Source: Colletotrichum lupini
Taxonomy: Eukaryota; Ascomycota; Sordariomycetes; Glomerellales; Glomerellaceae
Reading direction: 5' to 3'
Assembly (NCBI RefSeq): GCF_023278565.1
Contig: NC_064675.1
Coordinates: 868,001-932,000, forward strand
Length of the DNA: 64,000 nt
Made by a program: the position numbers and the translations under genes. Under the pieces are notes generated by a model, which saw only the letters and a program-made list of their open reading frames with translations, was not told the DNA's origin and searched no databases. This document shows, piece after piece, positions 22,919 to 34,692 of the stretch. Position 1 is the stretch's first letter, and each line of letters starts with the position of its first letter.

Positions 22919-25470
22919 GATGTTTAACCCCCAGTTTGCGATTTAAGCTCCAAGGTGGTTGGTTTTGCGACCGCGGGGTGTCTTTTGTTTGATAGAAGTG
23001 AGTTTGGGATAAAGTTTTGTTTTGTGCTTACCATCTTGGAAACGTCTCTACTGTGTAGGTCCTCTATTGCGTGGCAAACGCAAGCAGGGAAGGGATTTCG
23101 CGTCGCTTCAGTTCCTGTCGCAGGTGAAGCTGGGATGGTTTGGAAGCTGACTCTTGCCCAGGTTGATAAGGTCAGGTACCTGAGGTAAGTGACGGGGGGC
23201 TGGGATCCTTTTTCAGATGACGGAACCGAGCCAGGACAGGCAGCCCCTCCACTATGGCTTCCAAGTTCCGTGCCCTGCAGCACGATAACACCCCGTCGAT
23301 AACCTTGACGACCTTGGCGACCTTGGGGGATAGCTTCAGTGGTGTCTGACTCTCGTCCACTTTGGGAAATGGGTCACGGTCTCATTCTTTCGTTGCAGGG
23401 CTTCACCGTCTCCTACCAATCCTACCAATCCCGACGCGTTCATTTGGAGCTTTGGGGGACCGTTTGGAGGAACTTTGAGAGATGTGACTGGTTGGGTGGC
23501 TCCTCCCCCAGGGGACCCCACCATTCCGGGCCTGTGCTGTGACATCACGCCCGCCTTGTCATCCCGTGGTCACAGGTGCCATCTCACCCACTGAACCTTA
23601 GATACTGGCAAGCTTGAGTCGGACAGACACATTGGATAACTTTTGCGAGTAAAGGGATTGGTCCCGCGATGCGGTCTGGGCTGAGCCTCACACAAGCCTT
23701 CCCTCCAAGGCCCTCCAAGGCCCTCCAAGGGATCTCGCCCGCGCTGTCAGCTGGACTGCTTGTCGTTGGCTTAGACTGGATCATGTGGGCGAGCATCTGC
23801 GGGGAAAGGTTAGGGGACACACACTCATATCACTTATACTGCCCCCCTCCTCATGCTCGGAATACCGAACGTGGTTAGGATCAACTAGCTGCCGTTGGTC
23901 ATGGTACACATCTCATTGGATCGTAAATCTCGGTGGACAGGCCGAAGGGCTTTTGTTTGATTCACATGGCATTTTCGTGGTTTGAACTTTTGGGCCCGAT
24001 GGAACCTTGTTGCGGGTGTCTCCGATCATCTTTCTCACCTTGTCTCGAGGGCGGTAAGTGTCGTTTGGAGACATGAAGGCAGTATGGTGTTGTGTTTCGT
24101 ATGCCTTCTTTCCACTGTACAGTATGGTTTAGCTCATTTCTGTTCTCCATTGAAATGACGCGATGATGTACGGAAGATGAAGCCGGAAGCCCTCTTCCAA
24201 CCCAAGCTACTCTCCACGCTGAGGATGAGAAGGACCTACCTGGCAGGCTTCTATTTGCGACATGTCATCTGCGGTGTGCCGCAAACCTTTTGTGAAGAAT
24301 ACGGTAACAAAGCTTAGTGAGTACGGAGTGCACCCGAATAAATATATTGAAGAGCCCCTGAGCTTAGTAGATTTTCTTACATCTTGAGTTCCTACGTTTC
24401 TTATGAGCTCTCTCGCCCTCTTATCCTTCGATAATAGAAGTCGAATCTTCATTAGCGTTCCACCTACATCATAACAATTGCTAGATAGCGTTAAGGTGCA
24501 CATATATATTCAGCACTTATGATGGGTGATAACGAATTACCTATTTACTTAACAGCAATTTCCTTATATCTGCCAATAAGTAACTTTGAGATAGTAGGTA
24601 AATTAGAGAAAGACTGGTTGCGGTGGTGCTGACGCCTTCTGGCAGTGGATGGGATACTACGTTGTGGTCAAGGTCGCATTGGCTACCATCACTATGTGTA
24701 GTCACCTTCTACCCGTTTCCAAATGTTAGCACAATTTTATCCTTCTCTTTGATACCTCGTGCTATCGAATCTTTAAAGAGCTGCAACGTATGGGGAAATT
24801 AGCTGTTTGGCAGGGAAGTGCGCTCTTTGAGACTCCTTTCAGAGTGTCCGGGCCAGATGACACTCGGCTTATTTCCACTTCAAAGTTTCAGTCTAGATGA
24901 CCTCGACAAGACGGCTGGTCGTACAGCGAAACGACCAGCAGAGGCCCAGAGGCACGGAGTGAACGACTATGGAACGTTCTCGTCATACAAGCGAAACAAA
25001 CATACGAGTCGAAGTTGAAGGACAGATCAGACAGTTCTTTGTCAAGCTCCTATTTGTATTATGTGCCTTACCGACGAGATCTTGGGGCCTACTTTTCCGT
25101 GGCCCGGTCTTGCAACTTCTTACTATTCTACAACATAGCGGGTTCCTAGACTGGTCATTATATGTACTATCGCTGAGTAGGAGTTGACCCGGAAATAGAG
25201 AAGCAAGCCATTTTCTGATCAATTCACAGCAATTCGAGTATTCCTATTAGGTCTGACAAAGGAGATTCTGATCTCGTCTACCTCACCATTCACTTCTCTG
25301 TGTTGAGGTATACTCTGACATATCGTCACCGATTCACTTCGCACGAGGCCCCATGAGTTTAATACATAAAAGGACGTTCAGCCCGACCATGTGGAAGAAA
25401 TTTTTCAAAACATATTGCACAAAGCATTCTATCATTGCCCAAAGACACTACCTACCCCTCTCACGCAACC
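22919..25470. other. Divergent intergenic region, 2.5 kb
   Basis: It lies between the alkaline phosphatase and F-box gene starts. It contains a three-copy 10 bp tandem repeat at 23701-23730, a short CCTAC/CAATC doublet at about 23410-23430, and an AT-richer patch about 24340-24620. No gene recognised. Confidence 0.45.
23701..23730 (+). repeat. Three exact tandem copies of a 10 bp unit
   Basis: CCCTCCAAGG occurs three times in a row without mismatch, and a partial copy (CCTT) precedes it. It lies in the divergent intergenic region upstream of the alkaline phosphatase gene. Confidence 0.9.
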
Positions 25471-27420
25471 ATGAACGCAAGTTCCAGCACTCCAGCGATG
25501 ACAGCAACGACTGCTCAGCCAGTACTTCACACTGGCATCTGGGACATCATCCTCGAGCAGCTTGCTGTGAGAGGAGACCATGGTACTCTGGCGAATTGCA
25601 CCCGTCTCAACAAGGAGCTGTCTGAGCTAGCGTCTCGACACCTCTACAGGTAAGCAAAGACCCCTAGAATAAATGATGCCTATCCTCCCCATCGAAGAAT
25701 TGTCCACTAACCAGGCACCAGTGCGCAATTCTGCCCTCCTAGATATTGGGGCGGAGAGGCTACAGAAAGCCTTTGGGCGAATCTGTCTGCCGACATGTTG
25801 GTGTGCGAGGAGCATCCAGACGCGAACGAAGCCTTCCCTGCTACCTACCACCCGTACCTGCTTTACATACGCCATCTGAACCTTCTCAACTTTCTCTCAG
25901 TCCACGGGTGCAGACCTTTCCCCGACCAGCGGTTCGTTGCTGTGAACCGTGAGGCTGCCCAGCAGAACCCCGGCTCCACGACTGATCAAAGCATTGTCGC
26001 GGCGAACCATGTCACTGCCGAAACCCCGAGCATCGGATGCTTTGGAGATCGCCTCCTCCGCAAGCTGGCTCAAATGTCCACAGAAAAAGGCTTAAACATC
26101 ATGCTTAAGAGCTTGACGGCAGACTGGTGGATGAATGTCCAGCCAGTCATTCGTACCTTTAGGAAGCTGGAAAGTCTCTCCCTCGTCTTTCTCGATGACT
26201 TGGACAAATCTGCAGCCGCATTGATCACGACGCATCTGCCAATCTTGACGAAGATATCAGTGGTACAGGCTGATGACTCTGAAATTGCTTCCTTTGCAGA
26301 TTTCGTTTGGGAGCTGCCGCCGACCCAGTTGCGTTCGTTCGACTGCTCCCTCAATCAGACGCAGATGCCCCTTTTGGAAGCAATTGCGCAGCAAACTTGT
26401 CTACAGGAACTATGTTTGCAATTCGTAGTTCGCCCTCCTTTCGAGTTGTATCGACTCTTTGAGCTGACAAACTTGACATCACTGACCCTCAGCTTCAACT
26501 ACCAGCCCTCGCCTCAAAATCGTTTGAGATTCAAAAGATGGGCAGAAGAGAACCGCAGCAAGGTTACAGACTGGCTCAAATTTTGCCAGGCTCTTCGCAG
26601 CCTCCATCTCTTCCGCTTTCCAGACCTCATTCCCGCTGTTGCTGATGCTCTTCCCTACTTACGTTTACGCAGATTACACATTTTTTCGACGGGATGCTAC
26701 GAAGACTTCTATGAAGCACTCGAAACGCAGCAGCTCGAGTATCTCTTCTTAGCCGAGTGCTCTGAAGAAGGCCTCGTCAACCCTGCTTCGAGGTCGAAAG
26801 AACGAGGCGAGCTCGTCATGAAAGCAGTGACAGCCATGCCGTGTCTTCGGGATCTGCGGCTGCATACATATTCCACTCTGGACTGCAGTGCGCTTGATAA
26901 TATTGCCAAACACGTACCGAAGCTCCAAACGCTATCCTTTGTCTGCCGAAAAGGCGAGAATTCGACCTGGACGCTCCGCGCTCTCGAAGGCTTCAAGCAC
27001 CTCACCAGCTTGACAGTACTAGGCCACACCAAGTTCTCGTCGCGCGAGATGCTCTACTGGGTCAGCTACATACATTGCCATCAGCGCCCTGGCGGCTTCA
27101 GGCTGAGTCTCCCTGCGCAAGATCCGCGGTCTTGGTACCGAGGAATGAGAGCCCCAGCCCAGATAGTGCCTTCCACTAACGACCCGGCGACGGCAACTCT
27201 GAAGCAGGTGTTAAAGTGGCTGGCCGTATTTGGAAGGGAACGCCACTGGCGGGGCAATGACTACGAGGCTGAAGAGGAGCGCATGTTTGTACAGCTTTGG
27301 GGCGATGCCAGGGGCCCGGCTGAGGGGCTGCAGCTTCTTAGAGGCTCAGGGCCGTATGCGCCGTGGTCAGGCTTGATGCATAGCACGGGTCTGCCTATTG
27401 CTTGGAGGAGCTTTCTCTAA
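25471..27420 (+). CDS. F-box-like / leucine-rich-repeat-like protein
   Basis: Two exons, 25471-25649 and 25722-27420, joined in phase 2 by a 72 nt GTAAGC...CAG intron with a CTAAC branch site, give 625 aa. The N-terminal segment (GIWDIILEQL ... CTRLNKELSELASRHLYR) resembles an F-box, which would bind Skp1 in an SCF ubiquitin ligase. The rest consists of loosely periodic Leu-rich segments (LRSFDCSLNQTQMPLLEAI, LTSLTLSFNYQPS, LRSLHLFRFPDL, LRDLRLHTYSTL, LTSLTVLGHTKFS) that probably form a substrate-binding solenoid. An upstream in-frame Met at 25435 is possible; I prefer 25471 for its cleaner context (ACCATGA). The substrate is unknown. Confidence 0.8.
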
Positions 27421-27778
27421 ATCATAGCCGGAGAAGTGATTCTGATAGCTGGAGTAAGTTGGTAGATGAATAAACCATGAGTTTATAGTAAATCGAGATG
27501 AAATATGAGGTGAGGTTGAGTCAAGGCGCAGGAGCTATGAGGTGTTGCACCGCACCTGCTTCGTTCGAATTTCTGGGGGAAGTTACGTTCTTGGAGCCGC
27601 CCCGCAGTACCTGAGTACCCCACGACCACTTTACGCGCCCTGACGCGCTTCGCCTATGACGACCGCCCCTCTCACATTGAAGCAAACCTAACGCAGTGAA
27701 CTAACATCGAACTTCCTGACATCTGTGACTAAGCTTCAATGATATTATAACTTCAATCCAGACTTCTGCGGTGACACG

Positions 27779-29443
27779 ATGGCTATCCTCAACTTCACGC
27801 TCAGCGAGGACGCTGTCGCTGCCTTCCGCGACGTACTCGCCTGCCTGAACAAGTTCAGTGACGAGGTCTCCCTAGAAGCCAAGAAGGACAAGGTCAGTCA
27901 CCTATTGTCCAAGCACTGCAAACGACAAGCATGCATATTGACCGAATTACATGTAGTTGGTCCTCACAGCACTCAATGCATCTAAGTCGGCATACTCCTG
28001 CTTCACATTCACCACCAATCGCTTCTGCTCCCGCTACCAATTCGAGGGAAGTGCGCAGTACCGGGACAAGTTCTACTGCACGCTGTATACCAGGGTATGA
28101 TTCTCACTGGAATTTTGACATATATATTGCCAGAGTCTCATTGTTCTACAGTCACTCGCCTCCATCTTCCGAAGCCGTGCAGGTGGCGATCCTCAGCGTG
28201 ATCGCGAGAAGGAGAGCACGATTGATCGTTGTGATGTCGCTATTGAAGATGGACCAGGTGTCAAGAGTCGCTTCATCGTGAAGCTAGTTTTCCGGAATGG
28301 TATGCTTATTAACCTGGATCAGCACGACATAGAAGTAACTGATCAGTGATTCAGGTGTCACATCTACACATCGACTGCCGTTCGAGGTTGCGGTGCCAGT
28401 GCACGCCAAATTCGACCGAGATGAAGCGATCCATCATTGGACCATCCCGTCGCGGACTTTGAGGCAACTGATGGAACATTTTGGTCCTGGAGTCGAGCTT
28501 CTGGATATTAACTCAGATGGCGAACATGTTAACTTCACATGCTACACAGAGAAGACGACAAATGGAGACGGTTGGCTCCAAAACTCCTTGGATGTGTCTA
28601 TGTATACTAACATCAGATGCAGAGGTTCTCAAGAAACCACTACACACATCAATCGCCATTGAGGTCGACGAATTCGAAGACATAGAAGTCGAGGATAAGC
28701 TCCGCATCGTTATCAGCGTCAAGGACTTCCGCGCCATTATCCAGCACGCTGGCATCACCGGCAACCACATCTCCGCTCGATACTCTAATCCGGCGCGTCC
28801 GATACTGTTCACTTATCCCGGCGACGGCATGAGTTGCGAGTTTCTGCTCATGACGGTCGGCGAGAAGGGTAACCCGGCCCAGAAGACGAAGAAAGGCAAG
28901 GCGAAGGGCGCCCAGGCGGCTCCGCAGCAACAGCTCGAAGCCGCGTCTAGAAGACAGAGTGCCGCGCCGTCTGAGACCCCGCAGCCCCAGGAGCAACCAC
29001 CCGCGCAGAGTATGCCGCCTCCAGCGCCGTCGGCGTCTGTATCACGGAGTGGAGTCGCCGCGCGCACTTCACTGTTCGATTTGCGGCCATCACAGCGACC
29101 GCCTCCCGCAACCATGGCTTCTCAAAGCCTGTTTGTGGACGACCAAGACGAACAGGCGTGGGAGCCCGTCAGGTACGAAGAGGACGATGATCCAGACTTG
29201 GATGCAAGACTTGGGTGGGATCATAGTAATCAGCCCGTAAGTCTCTCTGGCCCGATCGATCTACCTAGGACCATGATCTTAACCCACATGTCTCTTCAGA
29301 CCGCTTCTTCTATGCACCTTGACCGCAAAGTCGCTGAAGAGAATGCCGAATTCGACCCGACTCCAGCCAGTAGCGCAGGATTGGAGCCCACACAGCGCCT
29401 TGATGATGTTAGGCGCCTGGGCTTATTCTACCAGGGCCCATGA
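27779..29443 (+). CDS. RAD9: DNA damage checkpoint clamp subunit Rad9
   Basis: Six exons: 27779-27892, 27957-28094, 28152-28299, 28355-28570, 28617-29236 and 29300-29443, giving 459 aa. The fifth acceptor could instead be at 28622, giving 457 aa; both keep the frame. The N-terminal part reads MAILNFTLSEDAVAAFRDVL, SYSCFTF-type strands, then FEVAVPVHAKFDRDEA and EVDEFEDIEVEDKLRIVISVKDFRAII, as in the PCNA-like fold of Rad9 in the Rad9-Rad1-Hus1 clamp. The tail after about residue 300 is Gln/Pro/Ser-rich, as in other Rad9 proteins where it is phosphorylated to recruit TopBP1-type partners. It is convergent with the RCC1-repeat gene, 89 bp away. Confidence 0.9.
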
Positions 29444-29532
29444 TTTATTTGAATGGATGGCAGTGCGATGATGTTGCTGCCGTGCCGACTTCGAATAGCC
29501 CTCAGCCGGCAGAACCATGTCTGCACCATTTC

Positions 29533-30630
29533 TCAACCGGTGATGATAGTCACCCAGCTAGTCGCGCAGCCCGCGCCGATACCCGCAATTTTAGAACCAG
29601 GAGGAATAAATCTTGACGACGCAATGACATTCCACCGTCCCTTGACATCGTTGTTCTCAACTTGCGGCCCGCAGTTGCCGTGCTCTCCCCATCCCCAAGC
29701 GAGCACATCGCCCGTCTCTGTGAAAGCAATGACATGTTCGCTCCCAATGGCAATCTTCGATAACTTGAGTAGGCTCGGCGGCGGGAGCTGTCCGTGGTCG
29801 TCTCTTCCCCACGCCATGAGCTCGCCGTCCTTCTTCAGAACATAAACATTACCCCAGCTTGCACCGACATCTGTCCACTCTGGTACAGAACTGGGCGCAG
29901 AGGACTTGATGTTCCATTTATCAGAACCCAGAACGAGCAGTTTTCCTGAATCTGAGGCTCCAAACAGACAAGTAAAGTCCTTTCCGCAGACGGCTCTTTC
30001 AACCTCAAAGTCGACGCCCTCGATCTTTCTCGGCGAGTAGACGACCGCCTCTGGGGATCCGCCTTGGCCCTTGCGCACATTGCCCCAGGCGTAGGCGTCG
30101 CCGTTGCTCAGGATCACCACGGCATGACCCATACACGCCGCCAGGTCTACGATCTCGGTCCCGGCCGGCGGGAACTCCTTGAAGAGGGTGGCGGACGGGG
30201 AACGAACGAGGAGCTCTCCGAGGCCCAGCTCGCCCTTTTGTCCAGCGCCGAAGCTGTAGATCTTGGTCTTCTTCCCCTCGGCGTCTTGTTGGACGACGAA
30301 GGAGGCTTCCCAGGTTGCGGCGATCAGGGCTGGTGTGGCCGGGGCGGCGTTTGCTTCATCCTTGCTGAGCTGGACTTGTTGGAACACTGGCTCGTCGGTC
30401 TCTGCTGCTGAGGTGAGGCCGCATGCGCCGCTGGTCGCGTCTCCGCTCCACCAGAGTTGTCCAGATTTTGTGAGGAGAAGGGTGTGGTTTCCGCCTGCTG
30501 CGATCTTGACTACTGGCGATTCGGTGTCCTCTGGGAAGAAGATGGCTTGCTTGGGGACGGAGACGTCTTCTTTGTGGCCGATGCCGAGCTGGCCTGATCC
30601 GTTGGAGCCAACGGCGAAGAGGACAGACAT
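29533..30630 (-). CDS. RCC1-repeat protein (ATS1-like)
   Basis: Single exon, 365 aa. It shows repeated RCC1 blades: LFAVGSNGSGQLGIGHKED at the N-terminus, SFGAGQKGELGLGELLVRSP, AYAWGNVRKGQGG, LMAWGRDDHGQLPPP and VLAWGWGEHGNCGPQ. The length suits one seven-bladed propeller. Family members include Ran exchange factors and tubulin-related Ats1; I cannot tell which role applies, and the length and repeat spacing are closer to Ats1-like proteins than to nuclear RCC1. It reads divergently from TYR1, about 500 bp away. Confidence 0.85.
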   Translation of the reverse strand: MSVLFAVGSNGSGQLGIGHKEDVSVPKQAIFFPEDTESPVVKIAAGGNHTLLLTKSGQLWWSGDATSGACGLTSAAETDEPVFQQVQLSKDEANAAPATPALIAATWEASFVVQQDAEGKKTKIYSFGAGQKGELGLGELLVRSPSATLFKEFPPAGTEIVDLAACMGHAVVILSNGDAYAWGNVRKGQGGSPEAVVYSPRKIEGVDFEVERAVCGKDFTCLFGASDSGKLLVLGSDKWNIKSSAPSSVPEWTDVGASWGNVYVLKKDGELMAWGRDDHGQLPPPSLLKLSKIAIGSEHVIAFTETGDVLAWGWGEHGNCGPQVENNDVKGRWNVIASSRFIPPGSKIAGIGAGCATSWVTIITG

Positions 30631-31132
30631 CTTGTAGAAATGTTTCGCCTTGATATGATACTGTTGGTTTGCCAGATGAGGGAGCTTTCTCTCGACGAGG
30701 AGAGCTTCCTGAGCTTGGTAAGGTAGCTAGTAGCTTCTGCGGACCCCCGCGAAATATCGCAGTAAGCAGATTCGTCCCCCACCAGTTTCTCGCATGCATT
30801 TAAGCAGTTCCATGGAGGGGCCTTTCGGCCAATCTTTCCCGCGTCTCCGCCAATGGATCCGCGCTGCAAAGATCAAAAAGCGGAACTTGGGCCGCCAACT
30901 TTTTTTTCTTTTAATCATTCGCATCACAACACTCTCGCAGGACGGTGCTTGCAGACAGCGTCACGATTCGATTCTCGATTCTGCGCCAGAGTTGTTCGTC
31001 GCTTGTGAGGATGTGAGAGGTTTTCTCTTGGAGTAGAACCTTTTGCAGCCCTCTCCAACAGAAGATTAATTTCCACTTGCGCAACGAAAATCTTCTAACC
31101 TGATAGGAAAAGCGTGCTCCGCACACGGCACG
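30631..31132. promoter_or_regulatory. Divergent promoter region of RCC1-repeat gene and TYR1
   Basis: 502 bp separate the two start codons. A T run at about 30900-30911 and pyrimidine-rich patches are present. No specific factor site can be named with confidence. Confidence 0.45.
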
Positions 31133-33116
31133 ATGGCATCTTCTTCGGCTCTCCCTTCACCTCAGGCCGCCGCCGGCATCCCCGCTGGAATGGAAAATTT
31201 CGTGGTTGGCCTGATTGGTATGGGAGACATGGGGAAGATGTACGCGCAGAGGCTTTCTGCCGCTGGATGGAAGTGAGTAATTGTTCATTCCCTGGCTGGG
31301 CCTCTGCGCTATTCGATTCTTCTGGTAAGCTTCTTTTCCCGTTATGTTCACATCCTCCTTCAACACCACCACATCCCCCCATTGGTCATGATGACAAGAG
31401 CGCATTTGGCTAGAGTATCGCCCAAGGCATTCTCAGGTAACCATTCTGGCCCTGGGTACCGCTGAGGGCCTTCCATGATGATACACCTAGCTACCTTAAA
31501 CTTTACCTGTCTGAACCTTCACAATCATTCTGTTCTTTTCTATGACTCGCATCTTAGAGAACAGCGAAGCTAACAAACTTTTCAGGAATCTGCAATAGCT
31601 TCATGCCCTGTCTTGCTATACCACCCGCTCAGCTTATACTGTGTCGGAGAGAAAAGAGGAGGATCTGCAAGAAAAGGGAAGACGGCTGACGTCCCGGGTG
31701 TCGGCAGGATCATGGCTTGTGACCAGGAAGAAAAGTACGAGAGCCTGAAAGAAGAGTTCTCTGGAAATGTATGGGAATGCCACCAGACCTGCCCTGCCGC
31801 ACGCTTTCTAGCGTGGGAACCCCTAGGTGTTCAACCCCGGCTGAGCAGTTTCTTGATAGAACAATGTACAAATTTGCCGAAATGGCCACTACGTCTCCCG
31901 CGCCAGCGACTACATCATCTACAGCGTTGAAGCTGCCGCCATTGACCGCGTGATCGCCCAGTATGGACCTTGTATGACCTTTCCCCCGTTGCCACTGCCA
32001 TCTCTGCCCATGCTTCCGAGCCCATTCTCAAACCACGAGAGGCTCATCATAGTCTAATACGATCCTCCAGCAACCAAGCTCGGCGCCATCGTCGGCGGCC
32101 AAACCTCCTGTAAGGCCCCTGAGATCACAGCTTTTGAGCGTCACCTCCCCACCGACGTCGAGATCGTCTCCTGCCACTCCCTCCACGGCCCCAACGTCGA
32201 CCCGCGCAACCAACCCCTCGTCATCATCGGCCACCGCGCGTCCGCCGCCGCCGTCGCGAGAGTCGAGACCGTCCTTTCCGTCCTCGGCTCCAAGCACGTC
32301 CACCTCACCGCCCTCGAGCACGACCGCATCACCGCCGACACCCAGGCCGTCACCCACGCCGCCTTCCTCTCCATGGGCAAAGCCTGGCACGCAAACACCC
32401 AGTTCCCCTGGGAGATGTCGCGCTACGTCGGCGGCGTGGAGAATGTGAAAATCAACATTATGCTGCGCATCTACTCCCAAAAGTGGCACGTCTACGCCGG
32501 CCTCGCGATCCTCAACCCCGAGGCCCGCAAGCAAATCTCCCAATTCGCCCGCTCCGTCACGGACCTGTACAAGCTCATGCTCGAAGGCAACGCCGTCGCC
32601 CTCCGCGCCCGCGTCCTCGCCGCAAAGGAAAAGGTGTTTGGCCACGACGGCAGCCCCAAGTGGGCTGACCGGCCCCTGCTGAACCCGGACCTCCTCGAGC
32701 GCTTCTCCCTCGGGAAAAAGGAGGACCAGACGGAGCCGCAGCGCGCAAACAACCACCTTAGCCTGCTGGCCATGGTGGACTGCTGGGCGCAGCTCGGCAT
32801 CGTTCCCTACGACCACATGATTTGCTCGACACCGCTGTTCCGGCTGTGGCTCGGCGTCGCGGAGCACCTATTCCGCAGCCGCGAACTGCTCGACGACGCG
32901 CTGCGGACGGCGGTGGAGGACCACACGTACCGCTCCGACGATCTCGAGTTCACGTTCGCGGCGAGGGGGTGGGCCGAGTGCGTTTCGCTGGGTCACTTTG
33001 AGACGTGGAAGAACCGGTTCGAGACGACGCAGCAGTTCTTCCAGCCTCGGTTTAAGGATGCCGTGGCTGTGGGTAATGCCATGATGAAGGCTGTGCTGGA
33101 GAGCACCAAGGATTGA
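31133..33116 (+). CDS. TYR1: Prephenate dehydrogenase (tyrosine biosynthesis)
   Basis: Four exons, 31133-31272, 31708-31768, 31860-31971 and 32071-33116, give 452 aa. The first intron is 435 nt, much longer than the others (91 and 99 nt). The NAD(P)-binding GxGxxG motif GMGDMG lies at residues 29-34, followed by YAQRLSAAGWKI-MACDQEEKYESLKEEFSGN, RNGHYVSRASDYIIYSVEAAAIDRVI, IVGGQTSCKAPEI, IVSCHSLHGPNVDP and HDRITADTQAVTHAAFLSMGKAW. These match fungal Tyr1, which oxidatively decarboxylates prephenate to 4-hydroxyphenylpyruvate in the cytosol. Exons 2 and 3 are only 61 and 112 nt, so simple frame reading sees only the last 60%. Confidence 0.93.
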
Positions 33117-33370
33117 TGAGACTCGTTTTGCGTGTGATGGGAATGGGGATAGAGCTCATGAAATGTAGTTATGATGGATGATTTTCATTGATTAACAGAG
33201 CCTTGGCAAGCTTTGCTTGTCCTACAGTTGTCTACTGCCCACCTCTCTATTGGGGTATATGCCGTACCAGAAAGCAATATCGGCAATTCCTGTTCGCAAC
33301 CGGGGAATCCTTTTGTGCAATCCAACGCCTGAGCAACCAACACCGCTACTCTTCTTGCCATGTCGACTTC

Positions 33371-34692
33371 TCAAACCTGAGTGATCAAATCCGGCTGATG
33401 CATCTCCACGCTTTCTTCCAAGACGGCCACACCGTTCAGGACAGTGAGAGGCTGTGCGAGGAAATTTCCCTGTTCTTCCTCCTGTGCCTCCATCTCCGTG
33501 GCGTCGTCGCCAAGATGGCTACTTACACCGGCCGGAAGACTTGTAGTGGTTGAAGTCGTTGTGTCCAGCCACGAAGCGTCGTCTTCATTTGGTTCGGAAG
33601 GATTCTCGACTTGGGCGGCGAGGTTCGGGGTCCCTGGGGATCGAGGTAGATTGGCGTGTGGGACAAGAAGAGTGTAAGGGGTCACTGGTCGCGGTTCGAG
33701 TGACGAAGGGCCGTTGATATTGAGCTGCGCTGCCAAGTGGCTCGCTAGCTGCGCATCGCTGATGTATCTGCCGGTATCTGAAGATGATGCAGAGGATCCG
33801 GTCAAGGCCTGAAAAGAATGTCAGAAATTGTCCATAAAACGGTTGAACGGTGGTCCTCGCCGGCAGCAAGGAAAATTCACTCACCCCTGAAGATGATCGA
33901 AGACCAATGTTGGCAAGCAACTGAGAATTACACACAGGTCTTTCGCGAAAGAGGTGGAAGCCGTAGCCGGTGGCTGCGGTGGCAGGAATGTTGCCCTTAG
34001 CGATACCATCCAGACTGATAAACGCTCGGTCTGCTCCGCCGGGGCGACAGTACGAGCAGATCTTGTACTGACACTCATCTTTGGACTTGGGTACCCAAGG
34101 AGCGGACATGTTGGTCTCTAGAATGTCGTCCAGGTCGTAGGTGCTGGACGAATGTGTGCCATCGTGGCCTTGATTAGGTGCCGGCTTCGCTCGGAAAGAT
34201 TCTCGACGAAGGACGTCTCCAAGCTAGATGGTAATAAACGCATCAGCAAATGCATAAGGCATTTTGTGTTGGATTAACGTACGTGCTTCCGTTGATTGAA
34301 GATAGTCATAAGTTGATCAGTCGTGTAGGTGGTCGTGATATCCCTCGGGGGCATCTCCTCGAGAAAGCTGGCAGCATTCCCTGATCGTTTCTCCGGACCG
34401 CGGTTCCTTGGCTGAACGGCAGTAATCAGATGCCTACCGATATCGTCAAAAGTGACCTGGAGTGTCAGTACTATGTTCGTATCGTGATGCTGCATGAGCT
34501 AACCTCTTCGCCATTGGAGATACAATTGCGCAAGATTTCCTCCTGGTCCTGGCTACACCGGTACAGCCATCCGAAGTGCCCGTAATTACCGCATGAATCG
34601 CATCTGAGGATGTAGCTGTACACTCGAACCATTGTGACGTGTGTGCAAGCGCCGTAGGAACGCGCCAGGCGGTGTGTCGGCTGGGGTGCCAT
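33371..34692 (-). CDS. Unidentified protein with two cysteine clusters
   Basis: Four exons, 34692-34504, 34456-34283, 34223-33885 and 33808-33371, all phase 0, give 379 aa. An upstream in-frame Met at 34722 would add ten residues. N-terminal Cys31, Cys34 and Cys46 occur as CDSCGNYGHFGWLYRC, with a second cluster at Cys172, Cys177 and Cys180 (CQYKICSYCRPGGADRAFISL), followed by GNIPATAATGYGFH. This looks like a zinc-binding module, probably conserved among ascomycetes. The C-terminal 140 residues are Ser/Thr/Pro-rich and probably disordered. I do not recognise a named family. It is tail-to-tail with TYR1 (254 bp). Confidence 0.72.

Noticed and set aside
32028..32867. 279-codon minus-strand frame
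   Set aside because: Antisense shadow of TYR1 exon 4.
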